NCBI GenBank assembly: GCA_965207985.1
Contig: CBDBND010000027.1
Span: 62,001 to 126,000, forward strand
Direction: 5' to 3'
DNA from: CBDBND01 sp965207985
GTDB taxonomy: Bacteria > Pseudomonadota > Alphaproteobacteria > Rhodospirillales > Rhodospirillaceae
Length of the DNA stretch: 64,000 bases
Shown: positions 16,108 to 25,879 of the stretch, piece by piece
How positions within the stretch are numbered: position 1 is the first letter of the stretch
Layout: every line of letters starts with the position of its first letter
The notes under the pieces: generated by a model
Seen by the model: the letters and a program-made list of their open reading frames with translations, nothing else
The model's database searches: none
Told to the model about the DNA's origin: nothing
Made by a program: the position numbers and the translations under genes

Positions 16108-18711
16108 ATGACTATGAGATTCAGTAAATCGATCCTGCTGGCAACCGGCGCTGTGATGGCGGTGGGGTCCTTGTCACCTCCGGCAGTTACACCAGTGACG
16201 GCCCAGCAAGTTGTTGCGCTGGAAGAAATCGTTGTCACCGCCCGTAGACGTGACGAAAGTCTGCAGGACATTCCACTGGCCATCACCGCCTTTACGGCAG
16301 CGGACATCGAAAATGCTGGCATCCAAGACCTGGGCGACCTGGCCTTGCAGACCGCTGGGATGCAGTTCTTCAACCGTCGTTCAGCTTTCCGAGGCGGCCG
16401 GGTGGACTCTCTTATTAACCTGCGTGGTGTTTCGTCTGGCGCATCTCTCGACCACTTGCAACCGACCTCGCTGTTCGTCGACGGCATCTTCGTGCTGGGT
16501 ACGGCCAGTTCCATCGGGCTGCAGGACCTAGAGCGGGTCGAGGTGATCAAAGGCCCGCAGTCGGCTTTCTTCGGCCGGAACACGTTCGCCGGCGCGATCA
16601 ACTTCATCACCAAGAACCCGTCACTGACGGAATACGAAACCAAAATCGATGCGTCTGCCGCGACATATCAGAAGTTCGATTTCAACATTCTGACCTCCAT
16701 GCCTCTAGTGGAAGATAAGCTCGCGCTGCAATTAAATGCGCGCTTGTACAGCCGGGGTGGCGAATGGACGGCCACTGATGGCGGTATACTCGGTAATGAA
16801 TCTTCCAGTTTCATCAGCGCCATCGTTTACGGTGAACCGACGGAAAATCTCTCCTTCAAGTTCCGCGCGTACTACCAGCGGGACGACGATGGTCCGCCGG
16901 TGACAGGGGTTCTGACCGGTGACGAGTTCGACACATGCACGGGAACTTCCGTTACGCGGTTTAATGTGGACGGTACGACTGGCACGTTCAACCCGACCCG
17001 CTATATCTGCGGTGATGTGCCCACATTCAAGAGCGGTTTGATCCCGCTGTCCCGCGAGACCTCCTTGCGGCCGTCCAATTTGGCTTTGGACCGCGTTGGT
17101 CTCGTTCAGTCTACAGGTGGGTTGTTGTTTGGCCCGCAGCCCAATGCCTTGCGCGATTTCCTCATCGACGACAAATTCGTCAAGAGCATACCGACCTTGA
17201 AAGGGTACGGTATGATTCGCGATCAAATCCGTATTTCCTTGAATGCGGACTATGAGTTCAGCGGCAGATTGGAAGGCTGGACAGCCACCTTCCTCGGCGG
17301 CTGGAACGACATGGGCATGAACATGCTGCGTGACTACGACCAAGGCGATTTCCAAGCCTGGTATTCCACCGACCCAAAATTCGGGCGGGACTGGAGCTTG
17401 GAAGCGCGCATTAGCTCGCCGGAAGAAAACAGACTTCGCGGACTCTTGGGCGTGTCATACATCGACCAGGAGTTCATCACCAGCGGCGGCGGTGGATTGC
17501 TGGTCCTGTCATGCTTTAATTTCACCGGCGCGCCACCCGCCGGCACTCCGTTTTCCACCGCTTGCGGCGGCGGCCCAGGCGTCTTCACCCTGCCGGCAAC
17601 GAGCGGCAATGTGGCCAAGGTCTTGGGCATCTTTGGATCTGTTTCTTATGACATCACCGAAGAACTGACCCTCGACGTCGAAGTACGTTACGCGGAAGAC
17701 GAACGCACCGCCGGTGAAGCAACCTTCTTCGATCAGACCACCTATAAGGATTGGGTGCCCCGTTTCATCCTCAACTACCGACCGACAGATGAAACCACAA
17801 TCTACGCCCAGGCATCCCGAGGTGTTCTGCCTGGCGCGACCAACGGTCTGTTGACGACTTGCAGCGAAGAAGAATTTCTCGTGCCTTACGTGTCACCGAT
17901 TACGGGACAACTGTCCACAGCGTCCGAGTGTGATCAATTCCGCTCTCAGTTGGCTGAGGGGCAGTTTGCGCCGTCAACCCCCAGCCAACGACTGGATGCG
18001 CTCGAGATCGGCTGGAAGCAGCAGCTGATGGATGGCCGGGCAAGGTTCAACCTGACCGGTTGGTTCTACGAGTGGAAGAACCGGCCTTATGGTCTGGTGG
18101 CCAGCTTCGTACGGGATGCCGAAGATCCGGCAGAACGTGACCGTATCCCCAATAACTTCGCCAACACACTGACGGTGCAGGTCGGCGGCAGCTCTGAGTT
18201 CTGGGGTATTGAGTTTGAATCGGGAATGGCGTTCACCGAGAACTGGGATGCTCAGCTCAACGTCAGTTGGCAAGACAATACAATTACCGACCTGCAGAGC
18301 CGCTCCCAGATTCAGGTCAACGGTGGTTTCATCAACATGAAGGGTAACAAGACACTGCGGTACCCAGGTATCATGGCGAATCTGTCGACCACCTACCGGG
18401 ACTCCCTGAACAATACCTGGGACTGGTATGCCCGGGCTGACTTCTCCTATTCGGGTGATTACTGGGCAGATGTAGACAACCTCGTCAAAGGTCCTGACTG
18501 GTTTGTCACTAACGCCCGGATCGGTGTCCAGCGGGAAGATCTCCGTCTTGAGTTCTTCGTCCGCAACCTTTTCCAGGAAACCGCGTGGCAGACGGTCTTC
18601 GGCGGAGCCCATTTCCAACACCACTCGTTCAACTTTGGTGGGTTCCGGGGCGTCAACGTTTCTCCACAAGAGAAACGGACCTTCGGTCTGCGCACCAACA
18701 TCACGTTCTAG
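16108..18711 (+). CDS. TonB-dependent outer-membrane receptor
   Basis: An 867-aa receptor for active uptake across the outer membrane. Signal peptide at residues 1-32, then the TonB-box-like EEIVVTARRRDESLQDIP, the plug domain with GLQDLERVEVIKGPQSAFFG and GRNTFAGAINFITKNP, then a long beta-barrel ending in TFGLRTNITF with the terminal Phe typical of barrel proteins. The sphingomonad/alphaproteobacterial type with VTARRR is common for terpenoid, sugar or xenobiotic uptake. It is followed by a terminator-like hairpin, an MFS transporter and a hydrolase-fold gene, which suggests a single uptake-and-conversion cluster. The ligand cannot be predicted. Confidence 0.9.
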   Translation: MTMRFSKSILLATGAVMAVGSLSPPAVTPVTAQQVVALEEIVVTARRRDESLQDIPLAITAFTAADIENAGIQDLGDLALQTAGMQFFNRRSAFRGGRVDSLINLRGVSSGASLDHLQPTSLFVDGIFVLGTASSIGLQDLERVEVIKGPQSAFFGRNTFAGAINFITKNPSLTEYETKIDASAATYQKFDFNILTSMPLVEDKLALQLNARLYSRGGEWTATDGGILGNESSSFISAIVYGEPTENLSFKFRAYYQRDDDGPPVTGVLTGDEFDTCTGTSVTRFNVDGTTGTFNPTRYICGDVPTFKSGLIPLSRETSLRPSNLALDRVGLVQSTGGLLFGPQPNALRDFLIDDKFVKSIPTLKGYGMIRDQIRISLNADYEFSGRLEGWTATFLGGWNDMGMNMLRDYDQGDFQAWYSTDPKFGRDWSLEARISSPEENRLRGLLGVSYIDQEFITSGGGGLLVLSCFNFTGAPPAGTPFSTACGGGPGVFTLPATSGNVAKVLGIFGSVSYDITEELTLDVEVRYAEDERTAGEATFFDQTTYKDWVPRFILNYRPTDETTIYAQASRGVLPGATNGLLTTCSEEEFLVPYVSPITGQLSTASECDQFRSQLAEGQFAPSTPSQRLDALEIGWKQQLMDGRARFNLTGWFYEWKNRPYGLVASFVRDAEDPAERDRIPNNFANTLTVQVGGSSEFWGIEFESGMAFTENWDAQLNVSWQDNTITDLQSRSQIQVNGGFINMKGNKTLRYPGIMANLSTTYRDSLNNTWDWYARADFSYSGDYWADVDNLVKGPDWFVTNARIGVQREDLRLEFFVRNLFQETAWQTVFGGAHFQHHSFNFGGFRGVNVSPQEKRTFGLRTNITF

Positions 18712-18798
18712 AAGCAATTGCAAGAACCAGACATGGGATTGAAACACCCCTTCAGACATAGAACTCCTGAATTGGTTTAGATCATTCTCATGCTGATG

Positions 18799-18830
18799 AA
18801 AGCACCCGGAGATCACTCTCTGGGTGCTTT
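18799..18830 (+). terminator. Hairpin terminator after the receptor gene
   Basis: AAAGCACCC at 18799 pairs perfectly with GGGTGCTTT at 18822 across a 14-base loop, followed by the weak T-rich CTCATTT. It lies 88 bases past the receptor stop. It may allow partial read-through into the MFS gene. Confidence 0.65.
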
Positions 18831-18887
18831 CTCATTTCGGTGGTACTTTTGCTCCCAAAGCTACAAATGCCGATTTGACTGGAGTAG

Positions 18888-20204
18888 GTGAGGGGACGCA
18901 CCATTTCGGATCATTCTCAACAACCCTTTGACGCGTCCAACGGATACCGGCGTTACGTGCTCGGCATGCTACTGACGGTCTTCGTCGTCAGTTACATTGA
19001 CCGGCAAATCCTTGCCATCCTTTTGCCACCGATCAAAGCGGAAATGGATTTGTCGGATACGCAGCTCGGTTTCCTCACCGGGTTTGCCTTTGCCATTTTT
19101 TACGCCGTGATGGGCATCCCCATTGGGCAGTGGGCCGACCGGTGGAACCGTCGCAACATCATTTCCATCTGTTTGGTGCTGTGGAGTTTGATGACCGCAG
19201 CCAGCGGGTTGGCTTTGAACTTCCTTCACCTGGTATTGGCCCGTATCGGGGTTGGGGTAGGCGAAGCCGGGACAGGTCCCTGTAACCATTCCCTTATTGC
19301 CGATTACTATCCGGCCGAACGCCGGGCGACGGCCATGGGCATCTACAGCCTGGGCATTCCGATCGGCGCATTGTTCGGCATCCTGGCCGGCGGGTGGATC
19401 AACGAGTTTTTCGGCTGGCGCATGGCGTTCATTGCCGTTGGCCTGCCCGGCATCGCTCTGGCCATCGTCATCCAATTCACCGTCAAGGAACCGCCGAGGG
19501 GCCATTCGGATCAGATTGCCGACGACAAAGACGCGCCCGGTCTGAAAGAAGTTCTCGCGTTTCTCTGGGGGTCGCGAACATTTGTGCATTTGTTGCTCGG
19601 TGCCTGTGTCACCGGCATGTGCTACATCGCCGTGACCCAATGGGTGCCATCCTATCTTGCTCGGTCTTTCGGGTTAGGTACGGGTGAAATCGGCACATTG
19701 TTTGCGCCGGCAGTAGGGATTGCCGGTGGTCTCGGCACGCTGTTTAGTGGGTACATGGTCGACAAAATGCGGCCGCGTGATCTGCGCTGGCAGGCTTGGA
19801 TCCCTGGTGCGGCCATCTTTCTGACCATCCCGGGTGTGATTTTGTCGTGCCTGGCCCCGTCGGCGAACCTGGCAGTGGCGTACCTTATTCTGCCGTTGTT
19901 TTTCTTTCCCATGCAGTTGGCGCCGTTTTCCGCTTTGGTGCAGGGTTTGGTGCCCTTGCGCATGCGCTCTGTTGCCGTCGCTATTTCCTTATTTATTTCC
20001 ACGGTGATTGCCTTTGGGCTTGGCCCCCAGGTCACTGGCATTGTCAGTGATCTTTTGGAGCCGGCCTATGGTTTTGAATCTCTACGTTACGGCATCCTCG
20101 TGGTTGCCGTCGGTGGAGCAGTATGGTCGGGTATTCACTTTCTGTTTTGTGCGCAATCCATCAAAGCGGATAAGACGAATGCCGCTTTACCTCAGGAGGG
20201 CTAA
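18888..20204 (+). CDS. MFS transporter (spinster-like)
   Basis: A 438-aa inner-membrane carrier with about twelve membrane helices. The start is GTG at 18888 behind GGAGTAGG. The signature between helices 2 and 3 reads GIPIGQWADRWNRRNIISI, helix 4-5 has RIGVGVGEAGTGPCNHSLIA, and helix 1 carries VVSYIDRQILAILLPPIKAE. This pattern belongs to the spinster/hexuronate-type MFS group seen in alphaproteobacterial catabolic clusters next to TonB receptors. It probably moves the receptor's ligand or its product across the inner membrane. The next gene starts five bases after its stop. Confidence 0.85.
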   Translation: MRGRTISDHSQQPFDASNGYRRYVLGMLLTVFVVSYIDRQILAILLPPIKAEMDLSDTQLGFLTGFAFAIFYAVMGIPIGQWADRWNRRNIISICLVLWSLMTAASGLALNFLHLVLARIGVGVGEAGTGPCNHSLIADYYPAERRATAMGIYSLGIPIGALFGILAGGWINEFFGWRMAFIAVGLPGIALAIVIQFTVKEPPRGHSDQIADDKDAPGLKEVLAFLWGSRTFVHLLLGACVTGMCYIAVTQWVPSYLARSFGLGTGEIGTLFAPAVGIAGGLGTLFSGYMVDKMRPRDLRWQAWIPGAAIFLTIPGVILSCLAPSANLAVAYLILPLFFFPMQLAPFSALVQGLVPLRMRSVAVAISLFISTVIAFGLGPQVTGIVSDLLEPAYGFESLRYGILVVAVGGAVWSGIHFLFCAQSIKADKTNAALPQEG

Positions 20205-20209
20205 CACCG

Positions 20210-21088
20210 ATGAACTCAGAGTCCCAACCCATTATCAGACGAGGCTTTACGGATATCGATGAAGGTCAGGTGCATTACCGAACGGCTGAACCTGAAAATG
20301 GAAGCGATGCATTACCAATGGTGATGTGCCATGGTTCCCCATCCTCATCGCAGACTTTTGCGCCGCTGATCAAAAGTTTTGCCCGCAGCCGCAAAGTCTT
20401 CGCGCCGGACACCCTGGGGCAGGGGGATTCCTGTCCGCCCGCGGCGATGACGGAAGAGATGCCCTATTTTGGCAATGCCGTTTTGAGGGTTCTCGACAGT
20501 GTCGGTATCGAAAAATTCGACCTTTATGGCACCCATACGGGAGCGGCTATTGCCATAGAAACAGCCATTGCCGCACCGGATCGGGTCAACAAAATGATTC
20601 TCGACGGCGTCAAAGCCGGCAAGCAGGAATGGTCGGCGGACTACGCCGACCATTTGGACAAAAGCCATCTCATCGATACGGACGGCACCCAATTCTTCGT
20701 TACCTTCAACACCATGCGCAACGTCATGCTGTTTTGGCCGCCGGACCGGGGCGAGCCTGAATTCATGCGGCCGTGCGGATTGCCGACGGCAGATAAGCTG
20801 CACGATCTGGTTCTGGATGTCTTGAAGGGCATTCGAACCAACCATGTGCCGTATCGGGCGGCGATCCTGTATGACGGCGACGCTCGGTTGCCGCTGGTGT
20901 CGGTACCGACCCTGCTGACGTGTGCCCGTTGGGATATGCTATGGGACGATATGGAGGTCGCCGCGGCGTTGATTCCAGGAGCCGTAATCATGCCTCATCC
21001 CCACAATAATCCGGAAACCCACGCCACGGATGAAGAGGTGGAAGCGCTTGCTGAGATGTTAGTGGGCTGGCTTGATGGGAGATTTTGA
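20210..21088 (+). CDS. Alpha/beta-hydrolase-fold protein without nucleophile serine, cytoplasmic
   Basis: A 292-aa protein behind AGGAGGG, with no signal peptide. Fold markers: MVMCHGSPSSSQTF, APDTLGQGDSCPP, and the acid region LLTCARWDMLWDD. The nucleophile elbow reads YGTHTGAAIA, putting His (residue 109) where Ser, Asp or Cys should be. Possible catalytic histidines remain near the end (MPHPHNNPETHA). It shares the G-x-H-x-G elbow with the proteins at 6047 and 31032. It is probably co-transcribed with the MFS transporter. Reaction unknown. Confidence 0.75.
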   Translation: MNSESQPIIRRGFTDIDEGQVHYRTAEPENGSDALPMVMCHGSPSSSQTFAPLIKSFARSRKVFAPDTLGQGDSCPPAAMTEEMPYFGNAVLRVLDSVGIEKFDLYGTHTGAAIAIETAIAAPDRVNKMILDGVKAGKQEWSADYADHLDKSHLIDTDGTQFFVTFNTMRNVMLFWPPDRGEPEFMRPCGLPTADKLHDLVLDVLKGIRTNHVPYRAAILYDGDARLPLVSVPTLLTCARWDMLWDDMEVAAALIPGAVIMPHPHNNPETHATDEEVEALAEMLVGWLDGRF

Positions 21089-21439
21089 TCGTCAATTGTT
21101 TGGGTATATGTTTAGCGGGTTGCCACTCAATTACATCTCTCCCAGCCACATCCCAACTCTAACTTTGTCAAGCCAGTGAAGAAGCATTGTAATTTGGTTC
21201 TCATCAATGGATTTCTCGTCAATGAGACGAATTGTGTGAAGGCTGCCCACGGACACAGCTTTACAAATGTTCTCCACTATCCTTCGGTAACGCCAGTTTA
21301 GTCTTGGTCTTGCCAGTTGCCGAACGCCAGCTGCAACGCCTAGTTTCGCTGCAGCCGCGGCAACTGGTTCTGGGAGGTGACCTTTCTATAAACCAAATTC
21401 GTCCATTGCATCGGTCTATATTTCGGGGTGTTTCAGAAT
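21089..21439. other. Gene-free stretch
   Basis: About 350 bases between the hydrolase-fold gene and a DUF4238 fragment. I find no reading frame with coding character, no repeat and no RNA gene here. Confidence 0.4.
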
Positions 21440-21598
21440 ATGCGCCATCACTATGTTCCGCGATTTCTATTACGCGCATGGAGCGAAAGCTCCAAAGACC
21501 ACAAATTTCAAGAGTTCCGTCTCGACCTGTACGGTATACCCTCAATGAGGCGAGTGCCCAAGGCAACTGCATATCAAAACAATCTTTACACAGTCACT
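21440..21598 (+). pseudogene. DUF4238 protein, N-terminal fragment cut by IS630
   Basis: ATG 21440 opens MRHHYVPRFLLRAWSESSKD and continues RVPKATAYQNNLYTVT. This matches the start of DUF4238 proteins, whose function is unknown and which are often found in mobile or defence regions. The IS630 copy begins at the next TA. Skipping the IS gives about 30 more residues in frame but nothing recognisable, so the gene was probably already truncated. Confidence 0.55.
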
Positions 21599-21599
21599 A

Positions 21600-22651
21600 G
21601 AGCATCGGGCGCTTGATCTGCAACATACCCTGCATCTTTGAGATAATTTCTGCATTCCTGTGGATCGAAGAGGGCGCAGATGTCGCCGACAGCGCGCCAG
21701 AGGGCTTCATAGGTACGTGCTTTGGCTTTTCTGAGCAGGGCCTTGAGCTTAGCGAAGGCCATTTCGATGGGATTGAGGTTTGGAGAGTATTTGGGCAGGA
21801 ACAGGAACCAGGCGCCTCGCTCGGCAAGGGCCCTTGCCGCCCGCGGGCTTTTGTGGACATTGAGATTATCGAGGATCACCACGTCGCCGGGTTTCAAGCT
21901 CGGCGCCAGCTGAGTGCGGACATAAGCATCGAAGGCCGGGCCGTCCATGGCGCCGTCGACAATCCAGGGAGCGACCGGTCCATCGCAGCGCAGCCCCGCG
22001 ATGAAGGTTTGCGTGTGCCACTTGCCGAAGGGCGCATCGGCCATGAGCCGCTCTCCCCGGAGGCTGCGTCCGCGCAACGGCGTCATGTTGGTCTTCACGC
22101 TCGTCTCGTCGAGGAAGACGAGCCGCGCCGGCTGGCGGCGCATGAAAGGTTGGCGACGGTTAACCCATGTCCGGCGCGCCGCTTTGACGTCAGAGCGTTC
22201 TTTCTCCGAGGCCAGCAGCGTTTTTTTTATAGGTGAAGCCCGCATTGCACAGCAGTTAGGACAGATTCGACGGGTCGACCGTGATGCCATGTTCCGCCTC
22301 CAGCCAGACCGCGAGGTTCGGCATGGTGATATCAGGCTGAGCCTTCACCTTCTCGATAAGTGCTGCACGATAGGGGCCAAGCTTGCCGGACCCTTTGGGA
22401 CGGCCCTGCTTGGCCGGCTCAACCGAACCGGTGGCCGCATAGCGGGCCTGAACCCGCACCGCCGTCGAGGGAGCAACCTCAAACTGCTCCGCAACCTCCC
22501 AACGAGACTTGCCCGCCGATATCCCCCGCACCATACGTAAACGAAGATCAGTCGAAATCGCTCTGCCCATAACACCACCTCCGGGGCACAGGGAATCACC
22601 ATTTCAAACAAAAGGGAATCCCCAACGATTCAAATTTCACACCAGATGCTC
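21600..22651 (-). mobile_element. IS630-family insertion sequence, complete copy (about 1.05 kb)
   Basis: The ends sit in CTAG at 21597 and 22651, so TA (21598-21599 and 22652-22653) is the duplicated target, as expected for IS630. Terminal repeats share GAGCATCNGG. The transposase is split over two overlapping frames (22256-22570 and 21586-22290). As far as I compared them, the sequence is identical to the inverted copy at 35141-36134. Confidence 0.88.
21604..22570 (-). CDS. IS630 transposase (two frames joined by frameshift)
   Basis: The upstream frame (22570 to 22256) is the helix-turn-helix part: RAISTDLRLRMVRGISAGKS, WEVAEQFEVAPSTAVRV, GSGKLGPYRAALIEKVK. The downstream frame (22290 down to about 21604) is the DDE part: RLVFLDETSVKTNM with the first Asp, VVILDNLNVHKS with the second, and YSPNLNPIEMAFAKLKALLR with the Glu. 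The frames meet at an A-rich slippery run near 22220-22260, the usual arrangement for IS630 with programmed frameshifting. Confidence 0.85.
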
Positions 22652-22702
22652 TAGCGGGTTATCGGCTGACCCAACTCAGGTTAGGAGTCTGACACTGCCC
22701 AC

Positions 22703-24625
22703 CTACAGACCACCGGGACCGCATTCTGTGGCCAGATACATCTCAATGGATGACAACACAGCAAGGTGGTGCTGGGGCCACCAAGGCAACGAGTGCCAGA
22801 GATCGACGATTTTCTGGTACTTCACCTCTTTGCCAGCTCGCTTGAGTGCCTTGACGAACTTCTCCGATTGATTGATCGGTACTCGCTGATCCCTCTCGCC
22901 ATGGAAAACGTAAATCGGAATTTCAGCGTCCTTCACAAAATCGAGGGGCGACATACCGCCGATGGCCGGCTTCTGGTATTGACGTATGAATGGGTTGTCA
23001 AAGGTCACTTTGTTGAAGCTACGTAGTTCCGAGAGCCCAGCACCCGAAATAGCACATTGGTATGGTGAATCAGATCGAACGGTTGCGGCCATAGCGGCAT
23101 ATCCACCGTAGGAGTATCCAAAGATGGCAATTCGATCACGGTCAGCTATACCCCGTTTCACCAGCCATCGCGCACCGTCATCCTTGTCATCTTGCATTTT
23201 CTGCCCCCACTCTCCATCTCCGGCACGCCAGAGCGTTTGGCCCCAGCCGTCCGAGCCGCGGTATTGTGGCTGCAACACCGCGTAACCTCGGTTGGCCAGG
23301 AACTGTGCCCACAAGTCCCAGCCAAGCACATCGCGTGCCCATGGCCCCCCATGGGGCATCACCACTGTGGGGTAGGGCTCCTTACCTTTCGACGGACGAG
23401 TGAGATAGGCTGGTATTTCGAGACCGTCCCGCGTTTTGTAAGTGAGGAATTCCATATTGGCGAGCTTGTCGGGCTCCAAGAACGGATAACTTCTTCCCAA
23501 CGGCAGTAGTTGTTGACCGTTTACCAATAGATGGTAATTGCCTGCTTCCCTAACCCCTTTAGAGCGGATCACCATGATAGTGTAGTCTTCTGACATCGAA
23601 ATGATGCGATGCTGTTGGTCAGCGGGAAGCGCTTCGTAGAGCCGTGTCTGGATTTGCGCCAGACGCGGGTCCGTGTAGTGCGTTACCGCCCTTTCAGATA
23701 TCCCGGTAAAGCCAACGATCTTGCCAAAGTCCTCCGAATTGCTTGCCTGCAGGACACCAATGGCTTCTATATCTCCCCCACCAAAAAGAGGCGCGCCCAA
23801 CTCGCGAGTGATCAGATCATAGGTGCGTATTACTGATTTCTCGCGACCCGTGTTATCACGCATGTAAACCCGACGCCCGTCCATGTCGAATCCCACTGGA
23901 TCCAAGCCTTCCCGTTTAATAGCAACAAGTTCGTGATGAACTTCCCACTGGCCAGTTTCAGGGTGCTTGTAGGAAAAGCTGATCCGCGTATTCTTCCCGG
24001 TGCCTTCCAGTTCCCTACGCCCGCGAATTTCGCCATTCAGGTCGGACACAATATCCACGCCTGAAGCGGACCGGTATACGCGGCGGGCGATAAACGAACC
24101 GAGGTTCACCTCATAGATATCGGAGGAAAATTCCCGACCGATTAATTCCACAAGAAATCTCTCGGGATCCTGAGACAGAATGTTGAAGATACGCTTGCTA
24201 CCTTCCCTATTCTCCAGTAGCACTCGGAACCTTTCTTCGCCTGCGTCGTCGACAACGTAAAGCTTGTCGCGAAACCATCGAGTGGGACGGCCTCCATAGC
24301 GATAGTCGAACTTCTGCCGACCGACGACCCACAGGTACTCATCATTGATCCAGCCTACGGCAACGGCTTTGACGTCGGGCGGTCTGAAGCGCTGCGGCAT
24401 GATGGACAGATCCTCGGTCTGCCATACGGTGATCTCCGGCACGCGATTGATGTCCGTCAAAGTTAAAGCCACCAACTGGTCCCCGTTGGGACTAACGCGC
24501 AGGCTATCGACCACAGGATCGTGAATCCACGCGTTCATGGGGATAATTTCCGCCCGCAGAACACCGGAAACCGTAATGAACGATAGCCCTACGACTATCC
24601 ACACCTTTCGTACTAATGATTGCAT
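22703..24625 (-). CDS. Prolyl oligopeptidase family (S9) serine peptidase, exported
   Basis: A 640-aa peptidase with a signal peptide (MQSLVRKVWIVVGLSFITVS...). The first about 380 residues form the propeller-like domain (PNGDQLVALTL, MPQRFRPPD, DEYLWVVGRQ). The catalytic domain has MPHGGPWARDVLG, the nucleophile motif IFGYSYGGYAAMAAT, the acid in FHGERDQRVP, and a His in DLWHSLPWW near the C-terminus. It probably trims peptides or amides in the periplasm. A related but frameshifted copy lies at 43680-45609. The gene is intact, but its end is only about 50 bases from the IS630 copy. Confidence 0.87.
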   Translation of the reverse strand: MQSLVRKVWIVVGLSFITVSGVLRAEIIPMNAWIHDPVVDSLRVSPNGDQLVALTLTDINRVPEITVWQTEDLSIMPQRFRPPDVKAVAVGWINDEYLWVVGRQKFDYRYGGRPTRWFRDKLYVVDDAGEERFRVLLENREGSKRIFNILSQDPERFLVELIGREFSSDIYEVNLGSFIARRVYRSASGVDIVSDLNGEIRGRRELEGTGKNTRISFSYKHPETGQWEVHHELVAIKREGLDPVGFDMDGRRVYMRDNTGREKSVIRTYDLITRELGAPLFGGGDIEAIGVLQASNSEDFGKIVGFTGISERAVTHYTDPRLAQIQTRLYEALPADQQHRIISMSEDYTIMVIRSKGVREAGNYHLLVNGQQLLPLGRSYPFLEPDKLANMEFLTYKTRDGLEIPAYLTRPSKGKEPYPTVVMPHGGPWARDVLGWDLWAQFLANRGYAVLQPQYRGSDGWGQTLWRAGDGEWGQKMQDDKDDGARWLVKRGIADRDRIAIFGYSYGGYAAMAATVRSDSPYQCAISGAGLSELRSFNKVTFDNPFIRQYQKPAIGGMSPLDFVKDAEIPIYVFHGERDQRVPINQSEKFVKALKRAGKEVKYQKIVDLWHSLPWWPQHHLAVLSSIEMYLATECGPGGL

Positions 24626-24918
24626 GATCTATCCCGGATATTGCACGAAGAAGGCGACACCGCCTCTTATAACTCAATATAATACAATTGCTTACGCTGT
24701 TATCGAAGTAGGTCTTGCCGTGACAGGTATGATTGTATAGAGCGGCGTAAAGGTGGGCCACGGTAGCGCTAGTATTGTGTCGATAACAGAGGATATGACC
24801 GGTCCATGTACCAAATGGTGCCGACTCAGTCAGGGGAATCGCTTTTGAAGATTTTGTGACGGCTTAGGTTTTTGGATTCAGACTTCCGGGGACGTCGTTT
24901 GGTATTCGGAGGTTTGAG

Positions 24919-25140
24919 ATGCAGGAGTTTTCGGGGTTATTCGAGGGGGTTGATGATCCTCGGCGTAGCAATGCGACACGCCATTGGCTTCACGAGATGT
25001 TGATGATCGCGCTGCTTTCTGCGCTGTGCGGCGGGGAGGGCTGCGCGGACATGGAGCGGTTCGGTCGAGCGAAGGAGCCTTTTTTGCTCCGTTTCCTGAT
25101 GCTGAAGCACGGCATTCCGAGCCACGACGCCTTTTCGGAC
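24919..25140 (+). pseudogene. ISAs1-family transposase, N-terminal fragment
   Basis: ATG 24919 opens MQEFSGLFEGVDDPRRSNAT and continues LMIALLSALCGGEGCADMER and LKHGIPSHDAFS, the conserved N-terminal domain of ISAs1 (H-repeat) transposases. After about 25140 the sequence switches to an unrelated gene read on the other strand. Only about 75 of the usual 370 residues remain. Confidence 0.75.
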
Positions 25141-25272
25141 CACCGAGTTCTCCGGCAGACCGTTCATGACCTCGACGCAATCGCCGCCGTAAATGACGTT
25201 TGATTTAAGAGCGGTTTTGAAGGCGCTGCTTTTTGACGCGCCGTCCGGCTTCGTTTTCGCCTTTTTGGCCAT
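25141..25272 (-). pseudogene. DNA methyltransferase, N-terminal fragment
   Basis: From ATG 25272 the minus strand reads MAKKAKTKPDGASKSSAFKT, then SNVIYGGDCVEVMNGLPENS. This is the start of type II-like site-specific DNA methyltransferases (normally continuing VDLIVTSPPY), with the SAM-associated GDC motif. It is cut at the ISAs1 fragment after about 43 residues. Confidence 0.6.
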
Positions 25273-25519
25273 GTACCGTGCACCCCCGAAACTTGGAGCG
25301 GCGCTCTCCCTTTTGGGAGGTGTGTGCTCAAGCGATATCCCCAAAAAATGCGGCCTCGTTTCGTGGGCCGCCTGTGTGTGACTCCGACAATAGAATCAAT
25401 GGGTTAGAGAATGATTAACAATCTGTCCACAGGTTTATGGGGCCAAACCCCAGGACCCCCACATGTGGGAGTCGGGGAGTCCGGGGACTCAAGATATGGG
25501 GCCGATAGATGAACGGGCG
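25273..25519. other. Short stretch without a supported gene
   Basis: This lies between two gene fragments. There is a plausible upstream region for the methyltransferase fragment, but I see no reading frame, RNA or repeat I would call. Confidence 0.3.
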
Positions 25520-25638
25520 CTAACAGGCTTCTGAAAAAGTGTATGGTTCGGCTTTGAGGGTGGCCTCATCGCCGAGATGGTAGGCGAACTCACTCTCCAA
25601 CGATCCGTCGTCGAGGAGTTCGGCCGTTCCTGAAGGTA
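25520..25638 (-). pseudogene. C-terminal fragment of the GRWRIVEANLWDR-family hypothetical protein
   Basis: The minus strand reads AELLDDGSLESEFAYHLGDE, then ATLKAEPYTFSEAC and stop. It is nearly identical to the C-terminus of the intact gene at 11711-12055 (AELLDDGSLEIEFAYHLGDK, ATLKAEPATFSAAC). About 75 N-terminal residues are missing. It is a second copy that was truncated. Confidence 0.75.
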
Positions 25639-25641
25639 ACC

Positions 25642-25811
25642 ATGCTCGCTATGCACCGCGACGGCGTTATTACCCTGCCGCCGCCGAGGGGCAGGCAGGG
25701 CCGGCCCAAGCCCATCGTCTTCGGGCCTGACACCGAGCCGCCGCTGTTCCCCGCCCCGAAGACCCTCGACGAGGTTCGACCGCTCGACATGCGCATCGTC
25801 GTGCGCAACAT
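25642..25811 (+). pseudogene. DUF4338 (DruA-like) N-terminal fragment
   Basis: MLAMHRDGVITLPPPRGRQG, then PIVFGPDTEPPLFPAPKTLD and DEVRPLDMRIVVRN, match the conserved segment near the start of DUF4338 proteins (Druantia DruA and IS-related relatives). Only about 56 residues survive. A C-terminal fragment of the same family lies 34 kb away at about 59770-60016. Confidence 0.5.
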
Positions 25812-25879
25812 CCGACTTCTTCAAACCGTTCATCACAGGCTTCGGCATTCTCCATTCCCCGCACGCGCGGGGATATAGT

